Assembly: GCA_942486035.1 (NCBI GenBank)
Contig: CALNXK010000350.1
Location: 195,001 to 259,000, forward strand
Reading direction: 5' to 3'
Origin: Porites lobata
Lineage: Eukaryota > Cnidaria > Anthozoa > Scleractinia > Poritidae
Length of the DNA stretch: 64,000 nt
The translations under genes were made by a program, and so were the position numbers. Under the pieces are notes generated by a model that worked only from the letters and a program-made list of their open reading frames with translations, was not told the DNA's origin and did no database searches. Below, in pieces: positions 45,416 through 57,279 of this stretch (position 1 is its first letter; each line of letters begins with the position of its first letter).

Positions 45416-45837
45416 GATTTAGGTATCCAAATGATTGTGATCCCTCCCCCCCCCTCCTTTCATTTTCAAAGTTAAGAAACTCTGGGGACTTCTTTCTTGA
45501 TAAATACACTCGAACAGACGGGGCTGTAAATAGCTGCATTGGATAGATCGATATTGTGAGACTGTACGGAAATTTCTCTGTTAAGGAGCCGACATAAGAA
45601 GTTCAATCTCGTTTGTTAAGAAAAATAATGGACAAGCTTTGTACATACTGTAAGACAATGTCTTTTATTGAAACAATGATTGAAAGCTTTGATTAATTAA
45701 TGCATGACACATTGAAGCAAACTAAACTGACATGCAAGAAATAAAACAAAGATGCTATTAAGGTAATGCGAAGGTTTGACAAGAATCTCAATGTTACGAA
45801 TAAAAGCATTCCATTTTTCCACTATTTGAGAGATAAT

Positions 45838-46018
45838 CTAGCCTGCGTGCCAGGCGTTCCAAAGGGAAGGAAAAGGAGATTTTGGGTGTGTGAGAAGCGG
45901 GAAGGGCGCTCGAGGAATGAGGAAGGAGAACGCGTTCCTCTCCTCACTTCTCCCTCGAGCGCGGTCTCGCTCTTAAATTCCCTTCCCTTCCCTTTCGAAC
46001 GCTTGCCACTTATGCTAG
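45838..46018. mobile_element. MITE with CTAGCCTGCGTGGC ends, copy in unit E
   Basis: CTAGCCTGCGTGCCAGGCGTT at the left; the right end is degraded to GCCACTTATGCTAG. GATAAT flanks are kept. Confidence 0.65.
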
Positions 46019-46804
46019 AGATAATCAAGTTATTCTGTCATCATATTCATCTTCCTAGATAATTCATATAAATTTTATAAGGTGCGATTTTAATCCTCGA
46101 AATCTAATCCGCCTTTAACAATGGTCTTGCCTCGAACCGCTTTGGCTACAAAAGGAATCGTGCCTTTTGATTTAATTAAGCACGATTTAATTAAATCGTT
46201 TCCACTTCCGGATTTTCCAGACGAAAACATTTTAAATGCGAAGGTTACCTCTTCCGCAGTTTTTTTTTTTCGTTGAGATGAAAGATTATATCACGGCCTT
46301 TACTTTGACTACATATTATAGACTTAGGAAACAACCGACAATCTGATGGTATGCATGGTAACCCGAGAGAGAATGGGTTCCCCTGAAGCTGTAGTGATAT
46401 ATTTTGCATCCATAACAGATCACCCACAAACAGTATTGCCAATCAATCGCCCTTAATCACAGCCATTTTGTGTCGTCAAGCAACGAGAAGTAGCGGTGCG
46501 TGCGTAACAAGACAAAACGGCTGCATCGGAGACCAATCCCCTACAGGCTCAGCCGGTTATTGTGTCGTCACGAAAGGTGCCTCCCCGCAAAAAAGCTAGA
46601 AAAGCACTGCGTGACAAAACAAAGAACTGCTGCGCAGGACTAACATGCCGACATAATAATACAAAATCTTGAGACTGTTATTATAGTTTACCATTGACAA
46701 TCTGATATACGACGAAAGCAGCCACAAAGGACTAAAAAGAAAATAACCAAAAACAATACTTTCGCACCTTGCGCTTTACAGTCTATATTTGTAGAACGCT
46801 ATTC

Positions 46805-47348
46805 CAGGAGCCCATAACGCGGAGCGTCTAACTTCCATACTGCGCCTATGCAACGGCGTTTTCACAAGTAGGTCTATTTTTAGATAAGCCTTTCCCGCGA
46901 ATTGCTTTCGAAAAGCCAATCACTAGCAATTGCTTCATCAATGATAAACTTTTAATACGTAACTAGGACAACTCCTTCACATTGAAAAAAACATGGCGGA
47001 CACACTTGAGGAATCTTCAGAGGAGTCTTCTGACAGTACTTCAAACGACAATTTCAGTATTTAAACGGAAACTAGCAGTTCAGAACAAGATTTGCAAAAC
47101 CTAGCCAGGACGTCTACTTCATCGGCGACAACGCTTTATTCACGCAAAGGGAATTGAAGGGAAATCATCTTCGAAATAGCCGAGTGTCCAAGCGAGCTAC
47201 AAACAGTCCAAACGACGATCAAATGAAGGAATTGACCTCGTGGAACAGTTATTTTTCGCGGGAAAAGCTTATCTAAAAATAAACTCACTTGTAAAAGCGC
47301 CGTTGCACCAATTTATGGCAGTTGAACGCTCCGGGTTATGGGCTCCTG
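46805..47348. mobile_element. 544-bp non-autonomous DNA transposon with 7-bp target duplication
   Basis: GCTATTC at 46798-46804 and 47349-47355 flank ends CAGGAGCCCATAAC and GTTATGGGCTCCTG. Inverted similarity extends about 100 bp inward (GCAACGGCG, TTTTACAAGT, TTATCTAAAAATA). Other units have one GCTATTCTAAGG here. Inside, ATGGCGGACACACTTGAGG starts an acidic, Ser-rich frame with an early stop, probably the start of a lost element gene. CA...TG ends with a 7-bp duplication suggest a P-like family, but this is tentative. Confidence 0.8.
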
Positions 47349-47396
47349 GCTATTCTAAGGAAATTGAAACAGCGCTGAAGTTAAAGACTCCCCTCA

Positions 47397-49930
47397 TTAG
47401 GACTGGGGCCTAGATACTTCTTCAATCATTATCCGGGATACTGAATTCCACCCAGTGTCAGCATCACCCAGGTTTTGGCGACTACACAGTCCTACCCATA
47501 ATTCTACTCTAACAGCTCCTTGTGGAATGTTTTCACAGTACCCCTCAAATGACCGATGGCGCAGGAGAGTAGGGGTCCCAGATGGCCAGTGGTTGTAAAC
47601 AGCAGCCTCAATCGCCATTGGTCCACTGCATTCATTTCCATTGAACTTGAAATACCACCGGTTACACTTAGCACTACTTCCAAAGACCCCCATGTTTCCC
47701 TGGAATGAGACTCTCAGCGCTGAATTAGACTGTAGTTTGTTAAACGCACAGTCCTGAAATAAAAGCAAACAAATCAAACATATTGTAGTAAGGCGAGCAA
47801 CCGTGTGTAATGATTGATATTAACAACTCCAGTCATGACTACTTCCTAATTTTTAAAAACTCTGTAATAGCTTAAATTTTTCTTGTCTTTATCCATATGC
47901 CCAGGAATCATTTTATCACGCACAATGGTTTTTCATTTTTCGTTCAAAAAGAACCAAAATTGAGGGAAACGTAACTAAATAGTTATTTATGTAATGTGTT
48001 GGCAAACGGTGAATGAGAGGGGGGACGTTCTTCTTTGAAATATTTTAATTCAAAAAAGAACAAATTTTCTTAGGAGTGTGTTATGATTCTTATTCTAATT
48101 ACCTTAATCTTTCCGTTATCAGTATTGCTGTGTGATTTGCAGACACATTGTTTCCAGTTGGTTTGTGGTACTACACTTGCTTGACTTGCTTTGACGCTTT
48201 CTCCTTTCTCTCCTTTGTCTCCTTTTCTTCCTTTCATTCCCACAACGTCTCGCTTTCCTTTCATTCCCACAATGCCTCGCTCTCCTTTCATTCCCACAGC
48301 TCCTTGCTCTCCTTTCATTCCCACAATGCCTCGCTCTCCTTCCACTCCCACAGCTCCTTGCTCTTCTTTCATTCCCACAATGCCTCGCTCTCCCTTCATT
48401 CCCACAGCTCCTTGCTCTCCTTTCATTCCCAGAAGTCCTTGTTGACCTTTTATTCCCTTAATTCCTCGGGGTCCACTCTTCCCAGGAGGTCCTTCGCGCC
48501 CTCTGTTTCCTCTTGGACCCGGAATTCCTTGCGATCCTTTATCACCAATTTGTCCTTTTACACCGTCCCTTCCCTGGGGTCCGTGTGGCCCTGGAACGCC
48601 CGGCACTCCCGGTATACCATTTGATCCTGGAATACCAGGGAAACCCAGCATAGATCGCTGAAATAAAAGAAAATATGACTTGCAATTAGCAGAGACAAAG
48701 ACTACACGGGATCTTTAATAACTCGGGCGGGGGGCGGGGGGGGGAGAGGGGTAGTCCTGGGAATTTCTGTCTCTAAGAATTTAGAACAGCAACGGAAAAT
48801 AATTTGCATAATTATTCCTCTTTCCTTTTCATTTAGAATTGAAAGGGTAACTCCGTTCATACACGCTCGTACTTTCCTCAAATTAAAACAATGATTCCAG
48901 ACCAAAATGAACAAAGTCTATACCCGCCAGCCATCTTCCCTGTTTTCGAGGCACGGAATGGACCTTGGATACCATAATCCTATTTAAAGCGTTATCTCGG
49001 CGTTATGTGCCCTTTTGCACTTTCCCTTCCCTGGGGTCCGTGTAGCCCCGGGACGCCCGGCATTCCCGGTATACCATTTGATCCTGGAATACCAGGGAAA
49101 CTCAGCATAGATTGCTGAAAGTAACGATCCCTTGTAATTAGCAGAGACAAAGACGACACGGGATCTTAAATAACTCGGGAGGGGAGGGGGGTACTCCTGG
49201 GAATTCTTCAGTGGCAGGGTGTGCCGCCCGGTTCTCCAAATCCTGACTCTATTTCAGACCAAAACACGTCATTTTTTACACCCGTTTTCAGACTTGGCCT
49301 GTAAAATCCATAACAGTTTTCAGGCCTTGTCTCTACGGCTTAAATTACGCATTTCATCATTTATACTTAGTAGATTAATTTAGAACAGCAACAAAAAAGA
49401 ATTCGCATGATTATTTCTCTTTCCTTTTCATTTGGAAATGAAACGATAAATACTTTTATACACGCCAGAGGCTCACTCGAAAATAATGATTTCAGACCAA
49501 AGTGGACAAAGTTTATACCCGTTGGCCGTCGTCCTTGTTTTCGAGGCACGGAATGGACCTTGGATATCATAATCCTCTTTAAAGTGTTATCTCGCCTCGA
49601 ATGGACGTGGATGGAATCAGAGAAAATTAACAGTAATCAATGGACAGGTTTAAGGTCTCCGAGGAAAGATCATGCTGAAGCGAGGACATTTAAAGAAACT
49701 GCCTTACACTTTTAACGGGTAGTTTTAAGTAAATGATGATAACGACGTGAGGATAATAAACCGGTTTCTGGGTGTACCTAATCTAAGTTCTCCTTTTTAT
49801 ATCTTTATGCATGTCTTACCTGGCATAAGTCTTTTAACTTTGAGGCGTTTTGTTGCTGAGGTGAGGTGATTGTTCCCAGAGAGCCGCCCAAAAAATAGAG
49901 AATCAGAAAAACAGCGAAATACTGAACCAT
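47397..49930 (-). CDS. Gene E: CTHRC1-like secreted collagen with expanded collagen domain, 340 aa
   Basis: Exons (minus strand): 49930-49820, 48657-48103 and 47753-47397; GT-AG, phase 0. Residues 1-37: signal peptide (MVQYFAVFLIL) and KLKDLCQ. Residues 38-222: RSML, about 50 collagen triplets (15 more than C and D), then TNWKQCVC and DNGKIK. The extra triplets are tandem copies of an 18-residue unit (GMKGERGIV/GMKGEQGAV), with two Gly losses (KEEQ and KRDVV) that would disturb the helix. Residues 223-340: intact C-terminal domain (DCAFNKLQ, RWYFKFNG, ECSGP, VGLCSR, GWNSVSRI). Intron 1 (1162 bases) contains a second, truncated copy of the collagen exon with an in-frame stop (48992-49114), so a short isoform is possible. 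TATA box about 60 bases before the ATG. Confidence 0.88.
48230..48440. repeat. 54-bp coding tandem repeat in the collagen exon of gene E
   Basis: About four units alternating CCTTTCATTCCCACAATGCC and CCTTTCATTCCCACAGCTCC on the plus strand, which encode GERGIVGMK and GEQGAVGMK on the minus strand. Genes C and D have a single unit. The length is a multiple of 9 bp, so the triplet phase is kept. Confidence 0.85.
48992..49114 (-). other. Alternative short terminal collagen exon in intron 1 of gene E
   Basis: A TTTCAG acceptor is followed by 40 codons in phase with the signal exon: QSMLSFPGIPG, triplets to GPQGRESAKGHI, then TPR and TAA. It corresponds base for base to the terminal exon of locus H (5139-5017), with the stop at the same codon (TAA versus TAG). 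Beyond the stop the sequence repeats intron 1, which shows that an intron-plus-exon-5'-end segment was duplicated. Confidence 0.55.
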
Positions 49931-49989
49931 GGCGGTGAGAATAGAATGAGAACACAGCGTTTACTGAAATCAGCGCTACGTGCTCATCA

Positions 49990-49996
49990 TTTTATA
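49990..49996 (-). promoter_or_regulatory. TATA box of gene E
   Basis: TATAAAA on the minus strand, 60 bases before the ATG, within the GCTATAAAATGATGAGCACG block. Confidence 0.65.
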
Positions 49997-51866
49997 GCAA
50001 ATATTTTAAGTAAATACTCAGCTGTTCCGGTATATTGTTTGTTTGTTTTTGCTTGTTTCTTTTTCCTTTTATGGCAATTTTTTTGCATCTTCTTATTCTC
50101 TGTTTATGCTCGCTTCAGGGTACTGAAACAGGGTCAAAAGATGAACATTCCAAAAATAAATGGCAGAACATAAATTGTTTAAAGCAACAAAGTTTTATGC
50201 ATGCTATCACGACTTTGTGTTCCTAACTGTACCCGATGCCTTTCCTATTTAGAGCGCCAAAAAATAGTACTTTGCCTTCAGTCCAAGTTGGCTATGTAAT
50301 GTCGGAAAAGTAGCGGCTCCATTAAGCTCCAGCTAAACAAGCTTTAACGTGTCTGGTGTTAGACAGTGTGTTTGTTTTTAGACCCCCATATCTTATACAT
50401 TGAAGGGGGAAGGGGGTGAGTTGGGGAGGGGGGCTCCCCATATAAACCTATACGGGGAGGTGCTTCCCTAATGCTTCCCTAAAGGGTACCTCTTACAATT
50501 CAGTATAGACTATTTCACGTTACTTTCTTTCTGTCTACTTTTTATATTGAGAAGTTAAGAAAAATATATCGACAGTTGGCACCACTGGAAAGGACGCCTT
50601 AAAATGAGTAACATTGCCAATTTTTGAAAGTGATTGTTGAAAACTGACGAAGATATAAGTCTCCAAAGTTGCGACATTTTACAGACATTTGTATGATGGG
50701 GGCCGGCACAAACTTGCTCCCTCCGTCTCCCTCCCCCACCACGTACAACTTTAGGTCTGTAGATTTTCACACTGAACTTTGCTGAGCTATATCTCTGCAC
50801 GCTTAAGACGTATCGCTTTCAAATTTGGCAATTTTATAGCCACTGAAACTACACTTAAATTGAATTTAAACGCTACATGAAAACGACAAGACGACTTTCT
50901 GTTAGTGCTAGATATGTGTGAGAGGTACAAAAATATCTCCTTCCTCTACTACTGTGACGTTAATGACATTATTGATCGCACACACACACACAAAAATAAT
51001 AAAATAGAACAAGAACAAGAAGTAAACAGTTTTTTTACGGCTATGAACCAACAGACATTGAGTTATTTCCACTCCTCTTAAATGTTGCTCATTCTTAACA
51101 GATCGTCTTCAGCATTATAAACTATTACCATAAAACTGTCAGCTATACTTCTTCTTCAGGGGTTTTAGGAAGGCCCGTATAAACGGAGGGGATTTAACAT
51201 CCGAGAAGGCCTATAGATGACATAGAAAAAGCGCTTCGAAATAAGCTGTAGCATTGCTGATCAAAACAGATGTTTTTACATTTACTGGTCGTTAATTAAA
51301 GCTATAAATAGAATTCAATTCAGTTCAAGCGAGAAGGGAGCTTATTATACCCGATGGGGCTTATATTCGGAGCTACTTTTTTCGTTTAAAGCCATGATAT
51401 GGGCCCATGCATAACTGAAGAGGAGGGCTTATGCGGCGTTCACGGTGTTTGCCGGCTTTGGTTCAGGCTAATAGACGGTATACGAAAGGGTACCTCCGCT
51501 TTTATGTCAAAAATGGTGTGTAAATGGTTAAGGGGTTAGTCCTCAGGGCGGACTCCCCATTTTCGTTCTTATTTTAGCTGCAGAACGTGACCCTACTTTT
51601 TGAAACGTATACTTGCTGCAAAACAGTAGCGAGATATTTATGTCAGAGGAGCTGTAGCTTCCTCGCGCGTGTGCGATAACAATTAAAATTGTGAGTCAAG
51701 TAGCACGTAACATAATGGAGCTTAAGCAGCAATGTAGTTTACCTCGTTGAAGAAAACTTGTTCTTGTATAGGTGTAACCGCAGGGCTGGTTTTTGACGTT
51801 ATGATTTTTTGAAAGCAAAACGAAATTAAAAGATGAGCACGGGCCAAAAACCCGCGGATCATGAAC
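49997..51866. repeat. Upstream duplicate of gene E
   Basis: Paralogous to 6025-7900 and 42784-44440. The similarity ends at the LINE tail at 51867. G-rich and C-rich runs near 50405 and 50720; no gene. Confidence 0.7.
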
Positions 51867-51903
51867 CAATCAATCAATCAATCAATCAATCAGTCAATCA
51901 ATA
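51867..51903. repeat. (AATC)n tail repeat of the LINE copy
   Basis: About nine AATC units with one AGTC variant. Confidence 0.85.
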
Positions 51904-52446
51904 CCTTTATTTGGGTGTGAAACTAACATAGCAGTAGGGGAACACTAAATGGGAAAACTTTGAATAAAAGTAAGCAACTATTGTAGCAATTCAAATCAAA
52001 TTAATAAAACTATTTACAAGTGTACCATTATTGACCAGAGACCAAGTGTAAAATTTATAAGATTATTACATGTGTATATTATATTATTACTACATTAAAA
52101 AAAAACAACAACAACTGTTTACAAGTGCGTATGAGCTTCGTAAAAAAATAGTTGTTTGTTTATTACGCACTACATAGAGTGCAATTTCAGCACTGAGCGT
52201 CAGCAAGCAAGGAATTTAGGTCAAGCTGTCGAATATACTGCTTGAACACAGATAGTTTAGGAAGGTCCCTGATCCTTTTAGGCAGTAGGTTCCTTACCTT
52301 AGGGCCAATATACGTAATAGAAGCCTTCCGCCATGTGTAATCGTATTTAATCAAGGTATTGTTCCTCAGTGGATATTTGGTGTCTGTCCTCTGGAAAAGG
52401 TCAGCAATGTGTCGAGGACAAATATTATTCTTAACCTTGTAGAACT
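51867..52446 (-). mobile_element. 5'-truncated non-LTR retrotransposon, 3' end
   Basis: On the minus strand 52446-52187 is open and reads FYKVKNNICPRHIADLF, PLRNNT, YIGPKVRNLLP, RDLPKLSVFKQYIRQL and ends with TGA. This is the usual C-terminal tail of CR1/L2-type ORF2 proteins. A 3' untranslated part follows, then a (TTGA)n tail (51867-51903 on the plus strand reads AATC repeats). The reverse transcriptase domain is absent, so this is a dead-on-arrival copy. Confidence 0.7.
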
Positions 52447-54881
52447 GACTGAACTTGCTAAAACGTGGCTAAAGAAATTTCAAGTGCATTGTGACGGAAG
52501 GTTTTTCCACTTTGAAACGAATTTAAGGCTCAACGGGAACTCGGTGCTTGACTCACGATAAAACTGGGGAAAACTAGACTCAAATGGCAACTCGCTTGCG
52601 AGGAAGAGCCGTCACTTCTCTCGAGGTCCGGGATCAGACCACTAACTGGTACAGCAGTAGATAAAACAGACTAAACTTGGTTCCAACAGCGTTTATTCTT
52701 CAGCGGATCAAACAGCAATAACTCGGCTAGGACACGGCGAAATAATCGGCGATGAAATCGGCAATGTAATCGAAAAATCAGTAAAAACGAACTTACTTAT
52801 ATATGATTTTTACAACCATTGAAGACAAAAGAATACAATAGAAATATAAACAGAAATCACTTAGAGTTAAATGAAAACTAAATACAACTTCTATTTCTAA
52901 CCTGAAATCTTTTGTTACTGTTGCTATTTTAGAAAGTAAAAGTACTGAGACAAAGACCTAGCCAGGTCAGCAAAACAGCGTTTATGTACAAAGCGTTACA
53001 ATATGAATAAAATTGCAAGTTCAGCTATCGGCTGTTTAAACAGGAAAAGCGCAGACTAATTGGAAGTTTTCACCTTAAACAAAAACCGATCTATTCTTAA
53101 AATTACAAGACAGCAAAAACCTTTCATATTCAAAATTCGGTTATCACCTCTCCTTAACTAACAATTTAATGAAATATATTTTCGCAAATAAATATAACTA
53201 AGTTGCAATTAGAACGAGGTACACCTGTATCAAAGGCGTTACCATCAATAGGTGTCGTCTGGTAGTTAAATCACGAAAAATAGACTGAAGTCAAATAAGC
53301 CATTATTAAGAAATTAAGTATTCTTTCAAGAGTCAACATTGACGTAAAATGTATATAACTGAAAAGAGAACGAGCAATTAGTTTTGTTTGTTAAGGAACA
53401 CTGTTGGCTTTTCTATGATTATTACCTAGCGAACACAAAGCAAATGGAACAAAGGATAATAAAAATGGCACGAGCCCTTTTGCAGAGCTAAAACTTATTT
53501 ATGCAAATTCAATATGAATTACTAAGAACAACGTCAAAGCGAATATTTGAAAGCTATATGTGATATTCGAGGCAAATAAAGAATTCATGGAAAATCTCTC
53601 CTTACAGCATTTTAACAATTTGATTATCTAAGTCGTATGGACAACAGTGAAAAGTTTCTAGCTAAAGCTCAACATCACAACTTTAATTTATTGCTGACAT
53701 TTACAGACGGTAAATTTCTCTCCCAGAAGTAACATGCAGGATTTTGCGATGAAGTAAACAACATTGGAAACGTCGGGAAAGTACTTACTTTTTAGTCAGT
53801 TAAACCATGAGACCCATAACTATTCACTGCCGAAAACACTAGATTTAAAATCCACAATATTTGAGCACAGAATAGGCTTTCTAAGACAAAATCACCTACA
53901 CGTCTAAACACTCACAGGGCGTTTTTATGCTTGGCACGAAGTTTTCTGGTAACACTAGCTCAACCCCATACCTGAGTTTTGTCTGTCAACACCTTCAGTA
54001 AATCATGACTTTTGCGGCAACACAACACTTCTGAGAGGCACTCATGATATTTTGTCTACGCTTAACACGGGCGAAACATTTGTCAACTTACTCCGTAAGA
54101 CTCTCGCTTTCTCTACATAAATCGTCGCATGGAAACTTCGATTCATACAGTCGATTTACATTCAAGATCCCGGATGTAAACCAGCGGTTGAAAAGGAGAC
54201 ATAGAGCCCCCGCCTTCAAAACATTTTTTAACTAAGAGTTTGGCCTGGTCAGAAATCAGCATCAATTTCTATCTCGCCGAATAAATTCCATCCCTAGAAC
54301 CTACATTGTGAGGCCAAAGACTTGTTACTGCCAAAAACAAAGCTCGCAAGATCCAATCTTTCCGTCTCATGCCCGGGATCAGTCTTTCACCCGTGTAGCC
54401 CGAAATTAGACGAAATACGAGAAGATATTGGACGCGGCAGATTCTGCCAGTCGTGGTAATTCATAAGGAAAAATTTCCTCAAGGCACCCAAAAAAAACTC
54501 TAGGACAACCCACATGAGAGCCAAGTTCATTTAATACGATACTCCTGTACGATACAGTCAGAATTATCGGTAGTTATGAAAAACGTCTTTTGGGTTAGGG
54601 GTGGGGCGGGTGGGGGTGGTAGGTTTATAGCCACTGAGAAACTCATCAAATTCCATCTACTACATCCTATTCAGTAAATAGTCGGTACAAATTAGATAAA
54701 TTAAAAGTAACAGTAAAAATAAAAAAAAAAGAAAAAGAAAGAAAGTTCATGCATTTAATACCTCTGAACCGTGTGCTTTACACATGTTACATTTTCTATA
54801 TTTTTCTATATTTGTCAGTACATGTTGTTCTTCTTAGAAAGTGAAACAGCGTCCAAGAGTAATCGAAACTCCGGTCCCTTA
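52447..54881. other. No gene seen; probably repeat-derived
   Basis: AT-rich, with no long frame. Short stretches near 52540-52700 and 54280-54430 (e.g. CATTGTGAGGCCAAAGACTT) look like repeat sequence, but I could not define an element. G-rich run near 54600. Confidence 0.35.
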
Positions 54882-55479
54882 TTAGGAGTGGGGCCTAGAG
54901 ACTTCTTCAATCATTATCCAGGACACTGAATTCCACCCGGTGCTAGCATCACCCAGGGTATCACCGCCAAAACATTGTCCTACCGATAATTCCACTCTAA
55001 CGGAGCCTTGTGGGATGTTTTCCCAGTACCCCTCAGATGACCGATGACAACGCAGATTATGATTTTTTTGAGCATAAGTATCCCAGAACCTCATGTTTTC
55101 CTAGAATGCAACTCTGAGTACTGAGCTAGAATGTTGTTTGTTAAACGCTCAGTCCTGGAATATGATCAAACATGCTTTACTGAGTCGATGGAAATGGTAA
55201 TGACGATGTCAATAGAGAATATGGGACAGAGAATTGAGGAATCTTATTGCGTTGAATAGGATATATGAATCTCATTCAAGTTACATGTATCTTTAGAGTT
55301 TGTAACTAAACGGAACTCTGATTCCTGGAAAATCTGCATATCTCAATCTATTGTTTGAAACGTCATCGAGTTCACACGCGACTGCCTCAAAGCAAACAAT
55401 GCAGAATATTTTAATGGCGACACATCAAGAGAATATAATGCTCCATTATTTTTTCTTGACATTAAAATTGAATGAAATT

Positions 55480-56662
55480 GAGAACTTCTCCGCCAACGAC
55501 CAACCTCCCATGAATTTCAAGCGTTTTTAAATGTTCTGCTACATAGGTTTCAGTCTGGCTTTCGCAAATTCCACTCTACCGAGACCGCCCTTTTATCCGC
55601 CTAGTCGATCAGCTGCTCTTTGACTTGGACAGGAACAGAGCATAGGGGCTTGTGTTTATTGACTATAAAAAGGCTTTTTACCTCATAGACCACGGTCTGC
55701 TCTTAGAGAAATTGAAAGCCTATAGGGTACGTGATAACGAGCTGGACTTACTACGCAGTTATCTAAGTGGACGCACACAGTATGTACACATCAATGGCTG
55801 TCATTCCTCCCTTGAACTGTGTTGTCCGGAGTACCGCAAGGGAGCATTTTGGGCCCCATTTTGTTTCTCTTGTTCATTAACGATCTGCCATCGGCAGCAC
55901 AGCATTCTACTGTAGACATCTATGCAGATGACACTACTCTCAGTTTATCATCAGACGTGACTAATGGACTTGCTGCCATGTCATCAGCCCTTCAACAGGA
56001 CCTAGATGACGTCTCACGGTGGTCGACTGCCAAAAAAAGGGTTACAAACGCTTCGAAGACGAAATGTCTCCTTGTTACGGGGAAACGTATACCATGCAAG
56101 CTTGATGATTGTTCACTGGAACTCAAACTTGATAACTCTGACATAGAACAGGTTGATGGTCAGAAACTCCTAGGGTTACTATTGACAAACACTTAACCTT
56201 TGATGTACACGTTGAGGAACTGTGTAAGAAGTTATCCCAGAGAATAGCGGTTCTTGGAAAAATAAGGAGCGTGTCCGCGACCAGGCTCCGGATTTTTTAA
56301 AGAGATACAATGACGTTGATCATTTTAGCTTAAGTGAAACTTCATTTTTATGTTAGTTTTATGCTAATCCGGCATTTCACAGCCTTCCTCTCGCTTGACC
56401 TGTCCTAGTTGTATTCTTATTGTAATCATAGTTTGTAGATATTCATTGTAAGGATATTTTATAATTGTAATATGGTCTTTACTCTTTTTAGGTCTTATTC
56501 ATATATATATATATAGTTCTTTTTCTTTAACGATATGTATTTTTGGTCACATAATTTTTGTTTTATAGTTTTAGTTTGAGGGTCACTAGTTATTCAGTTA
56601 AAGTACTGTCCCGTGTTACCCTCGTTACATAAAATTTATTATTATTATTATTATTATTGTTA

Positions 56663-56720
<58 letters not shown>

Positions 56721-56725
56721 GGGTC
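55480..56725 (+). mobile_element. Degenerate non-LTR retrotransposon with reverse transcriptase
   Basis: Plus-strand reverse transcriptase pieces in order: FQSGFRKFHSTETALL (stop), FIDYKKAFYLIDHGLLLEKL (motif A, with Tyr for the catalytic-region Asp of KAFD), then SGVPQGSILGPILFLLFIND (motif B), YADDTTL (motif C), QKLLG, and in a third frame TIDKHLTFDVHVEELCKKLS. At least three frame changes and a stop show that it is dead. It ends in a long (ATT)n tail, as is common for CR1/L2-like elements. It lies inside pseudogene F. Confidence 0.85.
56635..56719. repeat. (ATT)n microsatellite tail
   Basis: About 27 ATT units with GTTATC interruptions, at the 3' end of the retrotransposon. Confidence 0.9.
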
Positions 56726-57279
56726 TAATCGGTCTAAAAATAACTTTGGTGAAATTCACATATCCCAAGGGCAGGTCTGGTGGTTTCCTTCTCTACTGTC
56801 CCATTATCCTCTCTTGTAGATAACAGTTGTTGTAGCCAAGATTACTTTATAGTTTAAACTTGGTAATAGGTTAAAGTTTTGTTGCCCATATCCATATAGT
56901 CAGGAATCATTTTACTCATGTACGATGGCTTTCCTATTTTCTATCCCCAAGAAACAAAGTCAAGTGAAATGCAATTTAATTTTAATCTATGTTATGATAT
57001 GTGTTGCCAAATGTTATTACTTTGGAAAAATTCCATAGATTAGAGTGGGGACGTTCTTCTTGAGAATATTTTATTTGAAAAGGAATGAATTTTGTTCTGG
57101 AGTGTGTTATTCATGATCTTATCCCATTTAAGTATACCTTAATTTTTCCGTTATCAGTACCGCTGCCTGATTTCCACACACATTGTTTCCAGTTGGTTTG
57201 TAGTACAACACTTGCTTGACTTACTTTGGCGCTTTCTCCTTTCTCTTCTTTGCCTCCTTTTCTTTCTATTGTGAAAATA

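Larger units (their letters stand above)
54882..57270 (-). pseudogene. Locus F: CTHRC1-like pseudogene split by a LINE insertion
   Basis: The C-terminal exon (55154-54882) starts at a CAG acceptor, but the first cysteine codon is TGA. The middle (RWYFKFNG to the VVYN region) is deleted, while RSSEGYWENIPQGSV and GWNSVSWIMIEEVSR remain. A retrotransposon fills the former intron 2. The collagen exon remnant (about 57270-57138) keeps only the last triplets, SQASVV and TNWKQCVW before a GTATAC donor, with the same internal deletion as pseudogene B. No signal exon found. Confidence 0.85.

Noticed and set aside
48148..48624. Long plus-strand frame rich in FHSH/SFSFLS repeats
   Set aside because: It is the antisense shadow of the collagen triplet repeats of gene E; the same shadow appears opposite the collagen exons of C, D and A.
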